Shown here: piece after piece, positions 11,780 to 23,148 of the stretch | Position numbering within the stretch: position 1 is the first letter of the stretch | How the letters are laid out: each line of letters starts with the position of its first letter | Source: Melampsora larici-populina 98AG31 | Taxonomy: Eukaryota > Basidiomycota > Pucciniomycetes > Pucciniales > Melampsoraceae | Assembly (NCBI RefSeq): GCF_000204055.1 | Contig: NW_006768787.1 | Coordinates: forward strand, 612,309 to 676,308 | DNA: 64,000 nucleotides | Direction: 5' to 3' | The notes under the pieces: generated by a model | Seen by the model: the letters and a program-made list of their open reading frames with translations, nothing else | Databases searched by the model: none | Told to the model about the DNA's origin: nothing | Program-made: the position numbers and the translations under genes

Positions 11780-11929
11780 TACAGCCCCAACCCTAACCCT
11801 AAATATATACATTCCAACAAAAACTTGCTGTATGGAATATATATCCTTGTGGGGCTCCCCTGCTTCCCACCTCCACTACTACATTATCTCAACCCACACT
11901 GCCACAATACCACTTTTTCACAACACACC

Positions 11930-14900
11930 ATGCCCGTCACTCTGGGGCTCCATGCTACTGCCCTAGGATCTCAACACATCATGTGTGCATGTCCTCACTT
12001 TGGTTGTGCACAAAAGATAATTGAGTACATGGGCCAAGTCCATCACAGCCAACTGTTCAGTTGGACACAATATCCAAAGCACCTCAAGGAAATCAATGGA
12101 CTAATGGACATCAACTCTTCTGCACCTCTTCCTCCTAGCTGCAATTCCGCCTTGCAAAGTCAACCACAGACGCAACCACAGATTTTTCCTCAGTCATCTA
12201 TTTTGCCAGTATGATTGCCCATCTGTCCTCCGTTCAAACTGAGAAACTTTGTGACATGACTTTTTTTTTTGGAAGGCCCTACCTCCCAGTAATCCGGTGG
12301 CTTCCACCAGTCGCGCAGTAATGCAACCTGTTCTGCCACCAATTGGCGCTGCCACACCTGTGAGGAGCAACAAACGCGCCAGAGAGACTGAAGATGATGT
12401 AGTCGTGTCTGTCCCTCACCACCCAAAAGCCCCACGATTAGATCACGGCGTCACCCAAATCACAAATCCCCCCCCACGCTGATTTCTGCAGGATCCACTA
12501 TGCATGTGTGAGATGTTCAAAGTTGCCAAGGAACACCTCTTTCATAACGTTGGGGTAAAGGCATGTCAAAAAAGTCTTGCAAAAGCTAGAGAAAGTGTCA
12601 AGGAACAAAAGCTCACGCAAGATCCAACAGCCAGCCACAAAGTTTGGAAACAGATCCCTCTAGGCCTTCCAACCCTCTTAAAGACCCTCAAACTTGAACC
12701 CTTGGTACAATCGCAAACATGTTGCCCCTTCTGCTGTGCTTTGTCTTCCATTCAAGCACCTTTACCCCTCAATGTGTCACCTGTTCCACTCTGTGATGTC
12801 CCACAATTTACCACCAAAGCGTCAACCACTCTTGGTCGAGAACAATGTGAATCTCCTCTCTATGAGAAATGTTCCGGCGCCGTTCAAAAACCAATTCGGC
12901 TCTTCTTCTATCAGTCACTACGTTCATGGCTTGGGAAGATGCTCCAGTACCAATACTTTGAAGAAGCCATTGACGCACACTTCAATCGTCAGCAGCCTGC
13001 CAACAATTGAATGGATGATATATGGGATGTTACTTTATGGAGAACTTTTCAGAAGGACAGGTACATCTTCACGTCAAAATCTGGTAACCTAGTATTTGGA
13101 TTATGGTGTGATTGGTTCAATCCTGGTGGAAAGAATGCAGCAACCAAAACATCAGTTGTTGCCATGCTTCTTACCTGTTTCAACCTACCTCCAACAATAC
13201 AATACAAAAAAGAGAACATCTGCATCTATGGCATCATGCCGGGTCCGTCCGAACCATCACTCTCTGAAATGAATCACTTCCTCAAGCCGCTTGTCAATGA
13301 AATGTCAGCTTTCTGGGACGGCATTACCTTTACATCAACATCAAAGCATCCTAAAGGACGCATCCTGCATGTAGCACTCTGGCCAATTCACGGGGACGTT
13401 CCAGCAATGACGAAGGTCTCCGGAGGAACTTCACACTCGTCAACGTGTTTTTGCTCTCTCTGGCACATAGATCGTCCTCTGTATCACTCTCAATCGCCAG
13501 CACCAAAGGCTGAACTCCAAACTTCTGAGGGAGTCAAGGTGCAAGCTGTGGAATGGGAACAATCCCAAACTGCAAGTGAGCAAGCTAAACTAGCAAGAAC
13601 AACAGGAGTACGATATAGCATCCTTCATGAGCTGCCATATTGGCAAGCTGTTGAATTCTTTTCAGTGGATATCATGCACAACATCTTCCTTGGTCTATTC
13701 AAAGACTTTTCAACACAATATATTCAAGTGCCTGCTGCTGGGAAGGCTCTTGAAGCTGAAAGAGAAAAAATGGAATTCAGCAACCGGCAGTATAATAAGG
13801 GGTTTCAAGTTAAGTTTTTTTACGTTTTTTTACGTTACAGAAATTTGGCCGTTGTCGTAAAATGTGCGTAAATTTTTTAAAACGGGAGACCTTTTTACGT
13901 CTCCCGTTTTAAAAATACGATGTTTTTACGCAAAAAAAATTTACGAAAAACTTGCCCGAATTCGTAAAAATCACATAAAAATTATACAAACTTGAAACCC
14001 CTTAATGTCCAGCTACCTCGGCCGGCATCCCCTAGTCCACCTGGAACTGACGACGCAACTTCCACAAGTGGTATGCCTCCTCCCCAACCACCCTCCCGCC
14101 ATTCTTATGATACCCGATCAGCCATATCCTCTAATCTGCATCGGGATATGGCATCTTCAGCTGGGTCTGACCATACAATCCGAGGTCGAAAGAAAAATGG
14201 CAATGGATCAGACCAATCTCATTCACCCACACCACCACCTCCAGCCATCATTCCCGAGATCACTTCTTATGAGCTTGATTTACTTCAACACTGTATAAAG
14301 TATTCCAAAGGCCCTTCATGGCTCACTCGACCTCAGAAGAACTTTGGAATGGCTAGTGCAGGCACTCCCAAAGCTGCTGAATGGCATTCATTATATAAAG
14401 TCTTTGTTGTACTAGCTTGGATACCACATTTCAAAGGTGGAGACCCGGCATCAACATCAGCTAAAATTCTAGCTGGCCTTCTTCAGCTCATTCAGATTGG
14501 GAATATATGTACACAGCGTTCGTTCCTTCCTGGTGACGGGGAATTGATTACAAGTTTAGTTGAGGACCATCAAGCTACCCTAGGGGAGGGATGGTGGCAT
14601 AAGAAGAAAAACCCCAACTTACATTTTGCAGAACATATTGGCCACATCTCCACACTTCTTGGGCCTCCAGCTTACACAGCTAGCTGGTCAGGTGAGCGGA
14701 TCATTGGTGCACTTGTGCAGACCTCAAAGAACGGAAATCAAAGTGTGTTTATTGCGCATTTCTACAAGTCGTATGCAGCAACTGACACCAATTTTTTGAG
14801 CAGGAAAAGTGGGTGAGACCCTCCTCAAACAGCATTCATTCCGTGGATTCTTTCAAGCAATGATTCACAACAGTCATCCTACCATTGAGGCTGACCCTAT

Positions 14901-15003
14901 TATCAAAGAATATCTACAAAAAAACCAACAAACCAAGTGGACCACAAAAAAACTCAGTTGTCAAGCATTTGATGCACTTCAGAAACTTGGGATTCACTAC
15001 TAA
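11930..15003 (+). pseudogene. tnp2: CMC/CACTA transposase (Tnp2 family, Plavaka-like)
   Basis: This is a DDE transposase gene of the CACTA-Mirage-Chapaev group. My model has exons 11930-12208, 12276-12449, 12492-13797, 14005-14742 and 14804-15003, with the MITE at 13798-14002 removed. It sums to 2697 nt (899 codons including the stop) in one frame. Landmarks: an N-terminal Cys/His motif (CACPHFGCAQK), a CPFC...KC segment, KPIRLFFYQSLRSWLGKML, the family block LPPTIQYKKENICIYGIMPG followed by PSEPSLSEMNHFLKPL (13190-13300), and VDIMHNIFLGLF near 13670. The C-terminal third ends with an HFAEHIGHI...SGERIIG block. One in-frame TGA (13008-13010, plausibly from CGA) and the MITE break it; otherwise it is whole. 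The 42-bp second intron has a GTCACC donor and is the weakest junction. Confidence 0.88.
13798..14002. mobile_element. 205-bp TA-flanked MITE inside the Tnp2 gene
   Basis: Terminal inverted repeats AGGGGTTTCAAGTT are flanked by TA (13796-13797, 14003-14004). The centre carries a 12-bp perfect stem (13879-13890 with 13899-13910, loop 8), and TTTTTACG/CGTAAAAA motifs recur through it. Removing the insert and one TA rejoins the transposase reading frame exactly. The TA target suggests the Tc1/mariner group; the family is inferred. Confidence 0.88.
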
Positions 15004-15174
15004 ACTAGCTGCATGTGTATCTGCCTGAATATGCAGCCCATGCATATCCCCCACTCAAACTGAATTGGAGGTCAATTTGATATTGAACTGACATTTTAAT
15101 TGAAATTGAATTGAGATTGTTTTGAGGTGAATTGTACTCACTGGCCTGCCAGTGAGTAGTAAAATGTCACTGTG
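15004..15174 (+). repeat. Right terminal region of the Tnp2 CACTA element
   Basis: The terminus reads AAAATGTCACTGTG ending at 15174, preceded by a GGCCTGCC-containing subterminal stretch and an AATTGAA-rich stretch. The last ~170 bp closely resemble 36930-37097, the right end of a smaller CACTA element in this window. I could not find the matching left terminus (CACAGTGACATTTT) upstream in the window. Confidence 0.8.
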
Positions 15175-15552
15175 AGAACAACGTTATGTTGCGCTTTCTT
15201 TACAAAAGTTGTGTGTTGCTTCTGGCAGCGTAGCGGTATCAAAAAAAGGCAATTTCGAACCCTGTTGTAACGGTTCTCCAAACCAGAAATGCTTCAGCAA
15301 TGTCACAACGCTGACGCTGCGATCCGCAACAGCCGCGCTACAACACAACATATGCGCGAACAGAAATTATTATGATATTAAAATGACAGGAAGCAATAAC
15401 AGTATTAAGGAGGGAGTATAGGAAAGAAATGAAATAAATAAGATAAACAACAAACAAAGTATCAAAGGTAACAAAATATTGAAGATTAAGGAGAAAAAAT
15501 AGTAAAATATTATGAAATCAAATGTGATAGAAACTGAAATACCAGCCTTTCA
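15175..15552. other. Gene-free stretch, possible hAT subterminal region
   Basis: GC-richer sequence (15180-15365) with repeated GTTGC/GCAAC motifs, then AT-rich sequence. Similar motifs recur beyond the other side of the hAT gene at 20480-20690. No coding potential is seen. Confidence 0.4.
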
Positions 15553-16368
15553 CACTACACAAAATATAATATTTTCTGGGCAGAAAATTAAATTATTGAT
15601 ACACAAAAATATTGTGAGGCCAGGAGAAGGGCAAAAAATGAATAAAAACATGCATCTTGTTCCCTGCGGTGAGAGCTTCACTCTCCATATTTTTCCATAT
15701 TTTTACAGTCTGTATTGATAAGTGTACTAACAATAAACCTTCATAATCATCCAATTACAACCTGTAACAAGCACTGAAATTTGGCTCATTAGTGTTTAGA
15801 GAAACTTTTGATACCTGAAAGCACCTATAAATTTGTCAAATCTGCATCAAAACACTCGATTTTAAGTGCATTAGAAAGCTGAACTCTTCCCCTCGAACTT
15901 TCATAAGATCAAGAACTATGTAGCTAGTATGACAATCATTCTATGGATCTGTCTGTACAAATGTATAAAAAAGATGATATCTTTTTTAGCAGACCAGCAT
16001 GCTGTGTGGTCCTCTTATGAACTATGTGGAGGACAATTCCAGCTTACCAATGCACCCAAAATCGAGCGTTTTGGACCGGAATTGAAAAAGTTATGAGTAT
16101 TTTCAGAAATCAAAAGTGTCTCTAAACACTAATGAGCCAAATTTCAGTGCTTGTTACAGGTTGTAATTGGATGATTGTGAAGGTTTATTGTTAGTACACT
16201 TATCAATATGGACTGTAAAAATACGGAAAAATATGGAGAGTGAAGCTCTCACCGCAGGGAACAAGATGCATATTTTTATTTATTTGTTGCCCTTCTCCTG
16301 GCCTCTCAATATTTTTGTGTATCAATAATTTAATTTTCTGCCCAGAAAACATTATATTTCTTGTAGTG
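15553..16368. mobile_element. 816-bp CACTA-type foldback element
   Basis: Starts CACTACACAAAATAT and ends with the complement of CACTACAAGAAATAT, flanked by TCA on both sides (15550-15552, 16369-16371). The two arms, each close to 400 bp, are inverted copies of each other at high identity and meet at a short palindrome (AAAAAAGATGATATCTTTTTT near 15968), so nearly the whole element can fold into one hairpin. No coding potential. The CACTAC terminus and 3-bp target fit CACTA. Confidence 0.9.
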
Positions 16369-19300
16369 TCAATTCATTATAATTCCCAACAACTTCAAAA
16401 CCCGTGTGAGGTCAGCAAATTCTTCACCCAGGTCTACACCCTCCCTCATCCATAACCTACTGGACACAAGGTGTTCAATGGTCTGAGCAATTAAGGAACC
16501 ACGGCTGCAGGAGCAGACATCTGAGGCACAGGAGAACATGCGCTCAGGGGCACATGAGGAACCTGATGCGGCAAGATAGTCTCTTGCCATGATAGCTAGG
16601 ATCCTATAGCCTTTTTCATGAGTCTACGCATAGCATATTAAACGATGTTGAGTCAGTAGGTTTTTCAAAGCAAAAGGAAAAGATGAATATTCAAAAGTAA
16701 GAGTCACCTTCCACAATTCGAGCCCGCCTGCAGGAATCTGTAAATCATAGTCCTCAGCTCTCATTTTGTCAACTCACTGTAAATAGCTCTTGATTTGTAC
16801 ATCTTCAGGTTGTTGAACTTCATATTCATCTTTGGAGTCATCGCAAAATATATCGGGTCTTGGTGAGGACGTCTCAGTGCTTTGAGAGGTGTTGTTCTTC
16901 CGAGGCATTTGAGCTGATTTTCCATTGACAGGATGCTGCAATGCATACTCAAGGTGAAGTCGACGCAGTGTTGCTTCAGCATTCATGGTCACTGACGAGT
17001 CCTCGCCAAACCACTTGATGAAGAACTTCAAGCAGAAGAAGGGATGGAGAACTGTTGCCATAGTAAGAGTCTCACAACCCAGTGCTTCATTCAAGTACTC
17101 AATGGTCTTCTCCTTCATCTTGGCAAGCATTGGGTAGAGTGCGTCGGTGGTACTAAGCGGTTTGATTTCCTTTTTGAGCGAGTTGCGGATCTTGACATAC
17201 TTTGGGATGACCATGCAACCTGTAGGTCCATCCCCTTCCATGGCGAGTGTGGTCTTGAGGAATGGCTTGGGACAATTGACAGGGAATGGTCAATTTTAAC
17301 TGAGTGCGAAAACAAAGTGATCATAGAATATTAACGCAAAATAAAGAACATACCTCCATCTCAATGTTGATCTTGCGGACTTGAGCCCATTCAGATGTAG
17401 TCATTTCAAGCTCATGGAAGTATCCATAGGGCTTTTTGTTCTTGCGCACTGGTCGATTTCTGGTATGGACCAGCTTTAAATCGTTTTGACAAAGCTCATC
17501 AATCACCTAGAAAGCAGTAAAACTATGATACGTAAATCATGACAATCATAAAGTAAAGAAACAGAGAAGGCAAATGGTTCTTACCAATCTTGCCAGCCAG
17601 GCTTTATGCCGGCTTTGATATTTGATGTTCCATCTAATACCATAGCCAGCAATCAACGAACCTTTGAATTCCTTTTGGGCAGCGACTCGTCTGAACTCGT
17701 TACGCCAGGCCGCTGACCGAGTAATACGGCGTGTGATGAAGTCAAGCTGTATATAATTGGCCATGGAGAGAGCACATATTTAAATCAAAAATATTAGTGA
17801 ATAATACAAAAAGTATTATATGAGGGAGAGAGAAAAACACATACCTTGCGTAAGATGAAATCAAGATTGTTGGCTTGTCGATGGTGGGTTGGTTGGGCTT
17901 GAACTTCACTCACTGTTGATAGTTCAGGGTACTTGTCTTCCTCCTCAGCATCGGCTGTGTTCTACTCGGCTTCATCATTTAGATCATGGACAACCTCAAC
18001 AGTTTCTGGAGCAGTACCATTGGTGTCAAGGTCCTGTGGATCATGCTCAGGATCTTCAGCTTTGGGTGAGTTCTGGTCATCCTCTCCAGCTTCCTTGATG
18101 ATGGTTCCAATCAAAGGAGATTGTCCTCAACCCGCTTCCTTGGCCATGATGGGAGGAGGCGCTGTAATGCCAAGCGCAGCCACACCTGCGTTGACAATCA
18201 AGACCAGTTTGTGGCAAAAACAAAAGATATGCATCTTTTTGGGGGTCCCACGTGTATGACGGATCATTCAGCTTGGAGAATTGATGATTTATCTATTTAG
18301 CCATTGTCGTGTTGTTTGAACCTGAATCAGTGGTCTGGCAAAGCAAGTGAAACCCAAAATAAAAGGTGTTAATACATAGAAGAACGATTGAAAAAAATGA
18401 TATAATGTTCCAAACAAAAACTCATCTTTTGAAAGAGACCACGTTTAACCAAAATATTAACCATTGGTTCAGCTAACCATGGCCCATGGTGGTGCCAGGT
18501 CACTACCTTCATAGTAAGATGTCAGACCCAATAGTTCCAGTTGTTGTCAACAAATGTTACTGATGCTCCGATGAAAGTGTGTTGATTTCCATTTGTTGTC
18601 CAGCCATTCACTACCAGCATAAAGTAATTTTCCTAAGTAAAAAATGAATACATTTAGAGTAAAAAATGATTGAAAATGCATTTGATCAGCATTAAATCAG
18701 CATTGAATCAGCATTATTCAGCATTAAATGAGCATTTTTGATTTAAAATGCATTAAATGTAATCATTTTTTCCTTGGGAAAATTACCTTTTGCTGGGAGT
18801 GATTGTGAATCAAGGTAATTTTTGATTTGAGAGCCTATGTTCATAAGAGTATTTAGTATTTGATTAACTCTGTACCTGATAATGTATGATAAAGTAGACA
18901 TAAAATGAATCAATCACCTTTATTTCAGAAAAGACCAACTCTTTACGAGAGTTATTGACCTGCTTGGCTTCATTGGCAGCCCACCGACAACCGTGGAGAT
19001 TCACGTTCTGTTGGAGGTAGCGCACCATGCCTTGAAGCAGCGGGTCTTCTAATCGACTCCATGGTTGAGCATGACAAATAAGCCATGCACAAGCCATCTG
19101 GTTTAGCGTCAGGTTGTTGAAGGTGACGTGGGTTGTGGCAACAACATAGGAATCCATGGGGCCAGTACCCTTTGCTGCTGCCTTTTGAGTTTTGGCCACA
19201 GAGAGTGGGACTTCAAGATTTGGTTCTTCGGCTTTGGCTTGGTTCCGTCCGCTGCACCCTACATCAGAGCGTCCGTCCGCGGTTGATCCGTCTTGGTGAA

Positions 19301-20081
19301 CTCTGAGATTCCCGGTCATGTTAGTGTAGCTAACCCTGACAGGAAAGTCTTTGTTCCTGTGGCAGAAACGACATGGATACGCTAATGCAGGCTTGCTTGG
19401 ATCCTATTCAAAATAGATGACAGAAAAAACAAACAAAGATAACACACCGAGGACGTGGGACATAGAACAGAAAGAAGAGCAGAAATAAATATAAATAGAT
19501 GTGAAGCATGAATAATACACGCACGTCGCCGGGTTCATGGAACGGTTTATCGTAATAGCACCTGAGCTGGGTAAGATCACTTGGAGAGTTTTCAACCTTG
19601 CGCCTCTTGCCTTTAATAACAGCGTCCTGATTGTCCAAATCTGCTCGCAAGGTAGCTTGAGTGACGTTCTTGGAAACACCCTGGAAGGATAAGATAGTAA
19701 CAGTGAGTGGAGAATCAGAACCAATTTAACAAAAAACATTGGGCTGACCTTGTTACTCCTTGAGCGATCCACTTGCTTTGTTGATTGTTTTTGCTTACCT
19801 TTCTTTTTTGCCGCTTTTGATTTTGAAGGGCGTTAGTCAGGATCAGTCGAGTCTTCTATCTCAATGTGAACTTCGTCACTGCGCTTTGGTTTTCTGGTGA
19901 TGACGACGGACTCATCATCAGAATTGTCTGTTGATGATTGAGCCTTCCTCTTAGGTGGTTGGAAGGAGGAATCACGGTCGATAGAGACTCGTTGACGGGA
20001 ATCAGGGGAGGGTGCTATCATCCCGGGGTTGTTTGTTTGTGTGCAAGTCCTTACTGGGCATTCTGAAGTCACAGATGACAT
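16369..20081 (-). pseudogene. hAT-family transposase gene
   Basis: A multi-exon minus-strand gene starting at an ATG at 20081. It has an acidic/basic N-terminus with nuclear-signal-like Lys/Arg clusters (20080-19810), a BED-type zinc finger (CRFC...NLRVHQD, about 19390-19300), a segment near 19100-18960 typical of hAT N-terminal halves (NQMACAWLICHAQPWSRLED), an RWN-containing block (17640-17560), and a catalytic-region helix block (17240-16774). It ends in the hAT dimerisation domain (ARDYLAASGSSCAPERMFS, 16590-16420). Breaks include a TAA at 19833-19835 and a TAG at 17962-17964, both explicable as CAA/CAG changed by C-to-T. The natural stop TGA (16371-16369) doubles as the target site of the neighbouring foldback. 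Exact exon boundaries in 18100-18860 are not resolved. Confidence 0.8.
18260..18863. other. AT-rich gap within the hAT gene
   Basis: No reading frame fits the transposase here. It contains short irregular GCATTAAAT/GCATTATTC repeats (18690-18760) and is probably intronic or inserted sequence. Confidence 0.4.
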
Positions 20082-21654
20082 GCTGATGATTGATTGAATT
20101 GCTAAGGGAGATAGATTTACGCAAGAATGTGAGGTGAAGTAGAAAGTTGGGAAGACAATGAAAAAAATTGAGAACGAGGTAGAAAGTTGGGAAGACAATG
20201 AAAAAGATTGGGAACAAGATGGACTGGAATCAATAATGAAATATGAAAGGAATATTTGGGGACAAGAGGGAACAAGAGCAAACTTGAGACACTTACCTGG
20301 GTATAAATATATCTGTTGGCGCTTGACCCCCTTCCCTGCATGTCATTGTGTTTGGAGGTGGTACGGTGACTACATTGGATAGTATGTGGTGAATGGTTGG
20401 CTGAATTGGGTCATCGAGATGGTGAAGGTAAGTGATCTTCTTGGTGAAAGGGCTTATCCCTGCTTGATTGGGAAATTTAGCCCCGCAACAGCCCCTAATG
20501 TTGCTGCCCCGGGTGCTACATCAGCTGTAACGCAGTGGTCCCTGAAAATTGGTAATTCCTGGGGATTGGTTGCGGTACTGTTATGAGAGCAACAAATAGC
20601 CGCAACACTTGCAGCGTGGCTGCTCACAAAACCAGCAACGCACCGCTCAGCAACAGCTTTGGGCAGCGTTGCTTACCCGGTGTTGATCAATGGCAGGTTT
20701 TCTGGTGAGTTCCGGATCTATAGACTTAAATAAATATTCTTCCCAACCATCTCCTTTCTTCAGCCTTAATTTGCCTATTCCTTACTCTACCAAATACTCT
20801 ATACCCTATACTAACCTATACTCAGCCCTATACTAAACTATACCCAGCCCTAGACTTACCTCTACCAACTCGTTTGTTGCTTCTCTTCAGCCATAATTTC
20901 AATACCTCCACCCTACAGAGTGCGCTACACATTACACTCCCCCATACCCAGCCTGCTACATGCTCTCTTTGAACCTCTTCTTCCTCAATCGTTGCCGCAT
21001 AGCACGTGCCACCTCTCCCCATCTACAGCCGACACACCGTAGCACACTCTACCTGGCTTGGCTCTCACAAGCAACCCATGGAAGACCTGGTGTACGCCTG
21101 GCCAAGTAACCCTGTTCAAATCTCCATTCTGGTCAGGCTACAACTTTTCCCCACGGAAGCGCTCCTACATCCTTACCACATGACCTTACAGCACTTTGTT
21201 TCCTAGCCTGGACCTACTAACCTACCCCGCATGATCAGTCTCCTTCTGCCTACACCACAAAATCTGCCGATGATGCACTCTCCTGTTGCAGCTCTCCCTG
21301 TATACTTAGACCAGGCGTCCAAGGGTCAATTCTGTCAACTAACCAACACATCGGCCATTTCAATGATAGTCCCTTCTCTAGGCTGAACTCAGATCTGGCA
21401 AACGTTGTCAATGCGCTACCGCCTTGGTAACTCCATTCTTTGTTCCTCCTCCAGACCAACCTTGCAGAGCTTCGGTATCAACTGTAAAGGCCATCAACGA
21501 ACTGACCTAGTACCAATGACTGCTTTCATCCTTCATCTCTATCTGTACTTTCACTATCATATTAATCTGTTTACCGCTTTACATCGATTATCTCTTGGTC
21601 TCATCTACCATACACCTATACAAACTCAGCACAATCTCTCAGCATCCCAAGGCC
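20082..21654. other. Intergenic region with GCAAC-rich block
   Basis: 20480-20690 is GC-rich with about ten GCAAC/GTTGC motifs in both orientations, which may be the subterminal repeat region of the hAT element. 20780-20870 holds repeated CTATAC/CAGCCC runs of low complexity. No gene is supported before the ATG at 21655. Confidence 0.4.
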
Positions 21655-22784
21655 ATGTCTACTTCTAACATTCCCCTCAAGCAATCTTACGTCATCACAA
21701 TCTTAGGTGTTGTCAAAACCGGTGCTCTGGTCAGTATCCTAGCACAATCTTTGTTCATTGTTTACTGACTCCGGCCTACAGCTCCCTCCATCGGACAGCC
21801 GTAACTATTCATATCGTGCATGTACCGTTGCTATCACCACAAAGGGGTGGAACTTAGATAATCACAAGGAATATGACAGTAAATGGACAGCTTACTGTTC
21901 CCCTCTCAAAGTACCCAACAAAGGCAAGTGCTTTGTTACCAAGGCTCGATTCCTGCCAGTCAAGGACACCGCCGACTTCAACAGGTACTACGAAGCAGAT
22001 CATAAGATATTCGTTGGAACTAGCGAGACATTCACAGGTGTTCTCCATAACAATACTGCTCTCACCAGTCTTGGTATCATATCCAGTTGCAGAACCATCC
22101 GGGCCAATGACGACAGCAAGTCTGTACTTTGCTTTGTCATGAAACATATTGATTATCAGCCTCAGGTGAGCAATGATAATCGTTTTGGCGACCGACCTTC
22201 TTTTCCTAACATTATCTTGATTCCAATCTGCAGGCAGGCAAAAACCAATACTTTGAGATCAATTACAGAATCCGTCCAACGCAAAACATGGAACAAAGTC
22301 AAAAGCTGGTACAGGATGGAAGGGAAACTTTAATATCTGGCTTCATCATTGATTTTGATTCTGGGGCCAATAGATTCATCATCAAGGTTAGCATAAGCCA
22401 CATTTGCCTCTTGCCGCCTTGGCTAATGACTCCATCTTCTCCTAGGTCACGTCTGTCAGTCCCTGCACAGGGAACAAAGGTAGTGGTGCCACAAAAACCG
22501 CTCCATCCGCCCATGTCACACCAGCAGGGTGTGTGAGGCCCGCAAACTGAGCCCCTCATGCTCTCTCCCTTTCCCTTTGCTGAAGCTTACTGTTCTCCAT
22601 AGGCATGTTGCGACTCCAGTCACTCCCATGAACGCTGTCGCAGGTCCTTCTTCAGCGCCAGCTGCAACAACGTCCAACAAACGGAAAGCTGCAGCAGCTG
22701 AGGAGCCAATTCCCTTGCCACTCGCTGCTGGCCGGCAAACCCGCCCTGCTAAGTATGTCCGTGACTACTTCAACAGCCGCTTCC

Positions 22785-22937
22785 TACGGAAGCCCTGAGC
22801 AAGGGGGGTACGCCACTCCCAAAATCAAATCATCAATCGTAAATTACAGTGGGGTGTCCGCCACTTTACATATACACATAACACAAAACTACACACCTAC
22901 TTTTGAAAATCATCTCAAACAATCATCACCACTCACT
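22785..22937 (+). repeat. Left terminal inverted repeat of the 8.9-kb transposon
   Basis: Pairs with 31560-31712 in inverted orientation. Shared blocks include GCCACTCCCAAAATCAAAT and ACAGTGGGGTGTCCGCCAC. Its first bases complete the truncated host reading frame with a TGA. Confidence 0.92.
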
Positions 22938-23148
22938 CTTCAAGACCTTCATCATCTCGCCGGATACACAGGACAGGCTTTGTTAAGCATCATTCTTAAA
23001 AAAGTAGAAGACTCAATTCGGTGCATTGGATGGACACCATGGACGCGTAAGCCTCCCAATTTCTCCCCTAAATTACCCAAATTCCCTTCGAAAATTGACT
23101 TGTATCCCTCATTCTCTAACAGTAGCTTTGTTATACCTCGAACTAGCC

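Noticed and set aside
11796..11808. Telomere-like CCCTAACCCTAAA
   Set aside because: Only two units, isolated in ordinary sequence; not a telomere or interstitial array.
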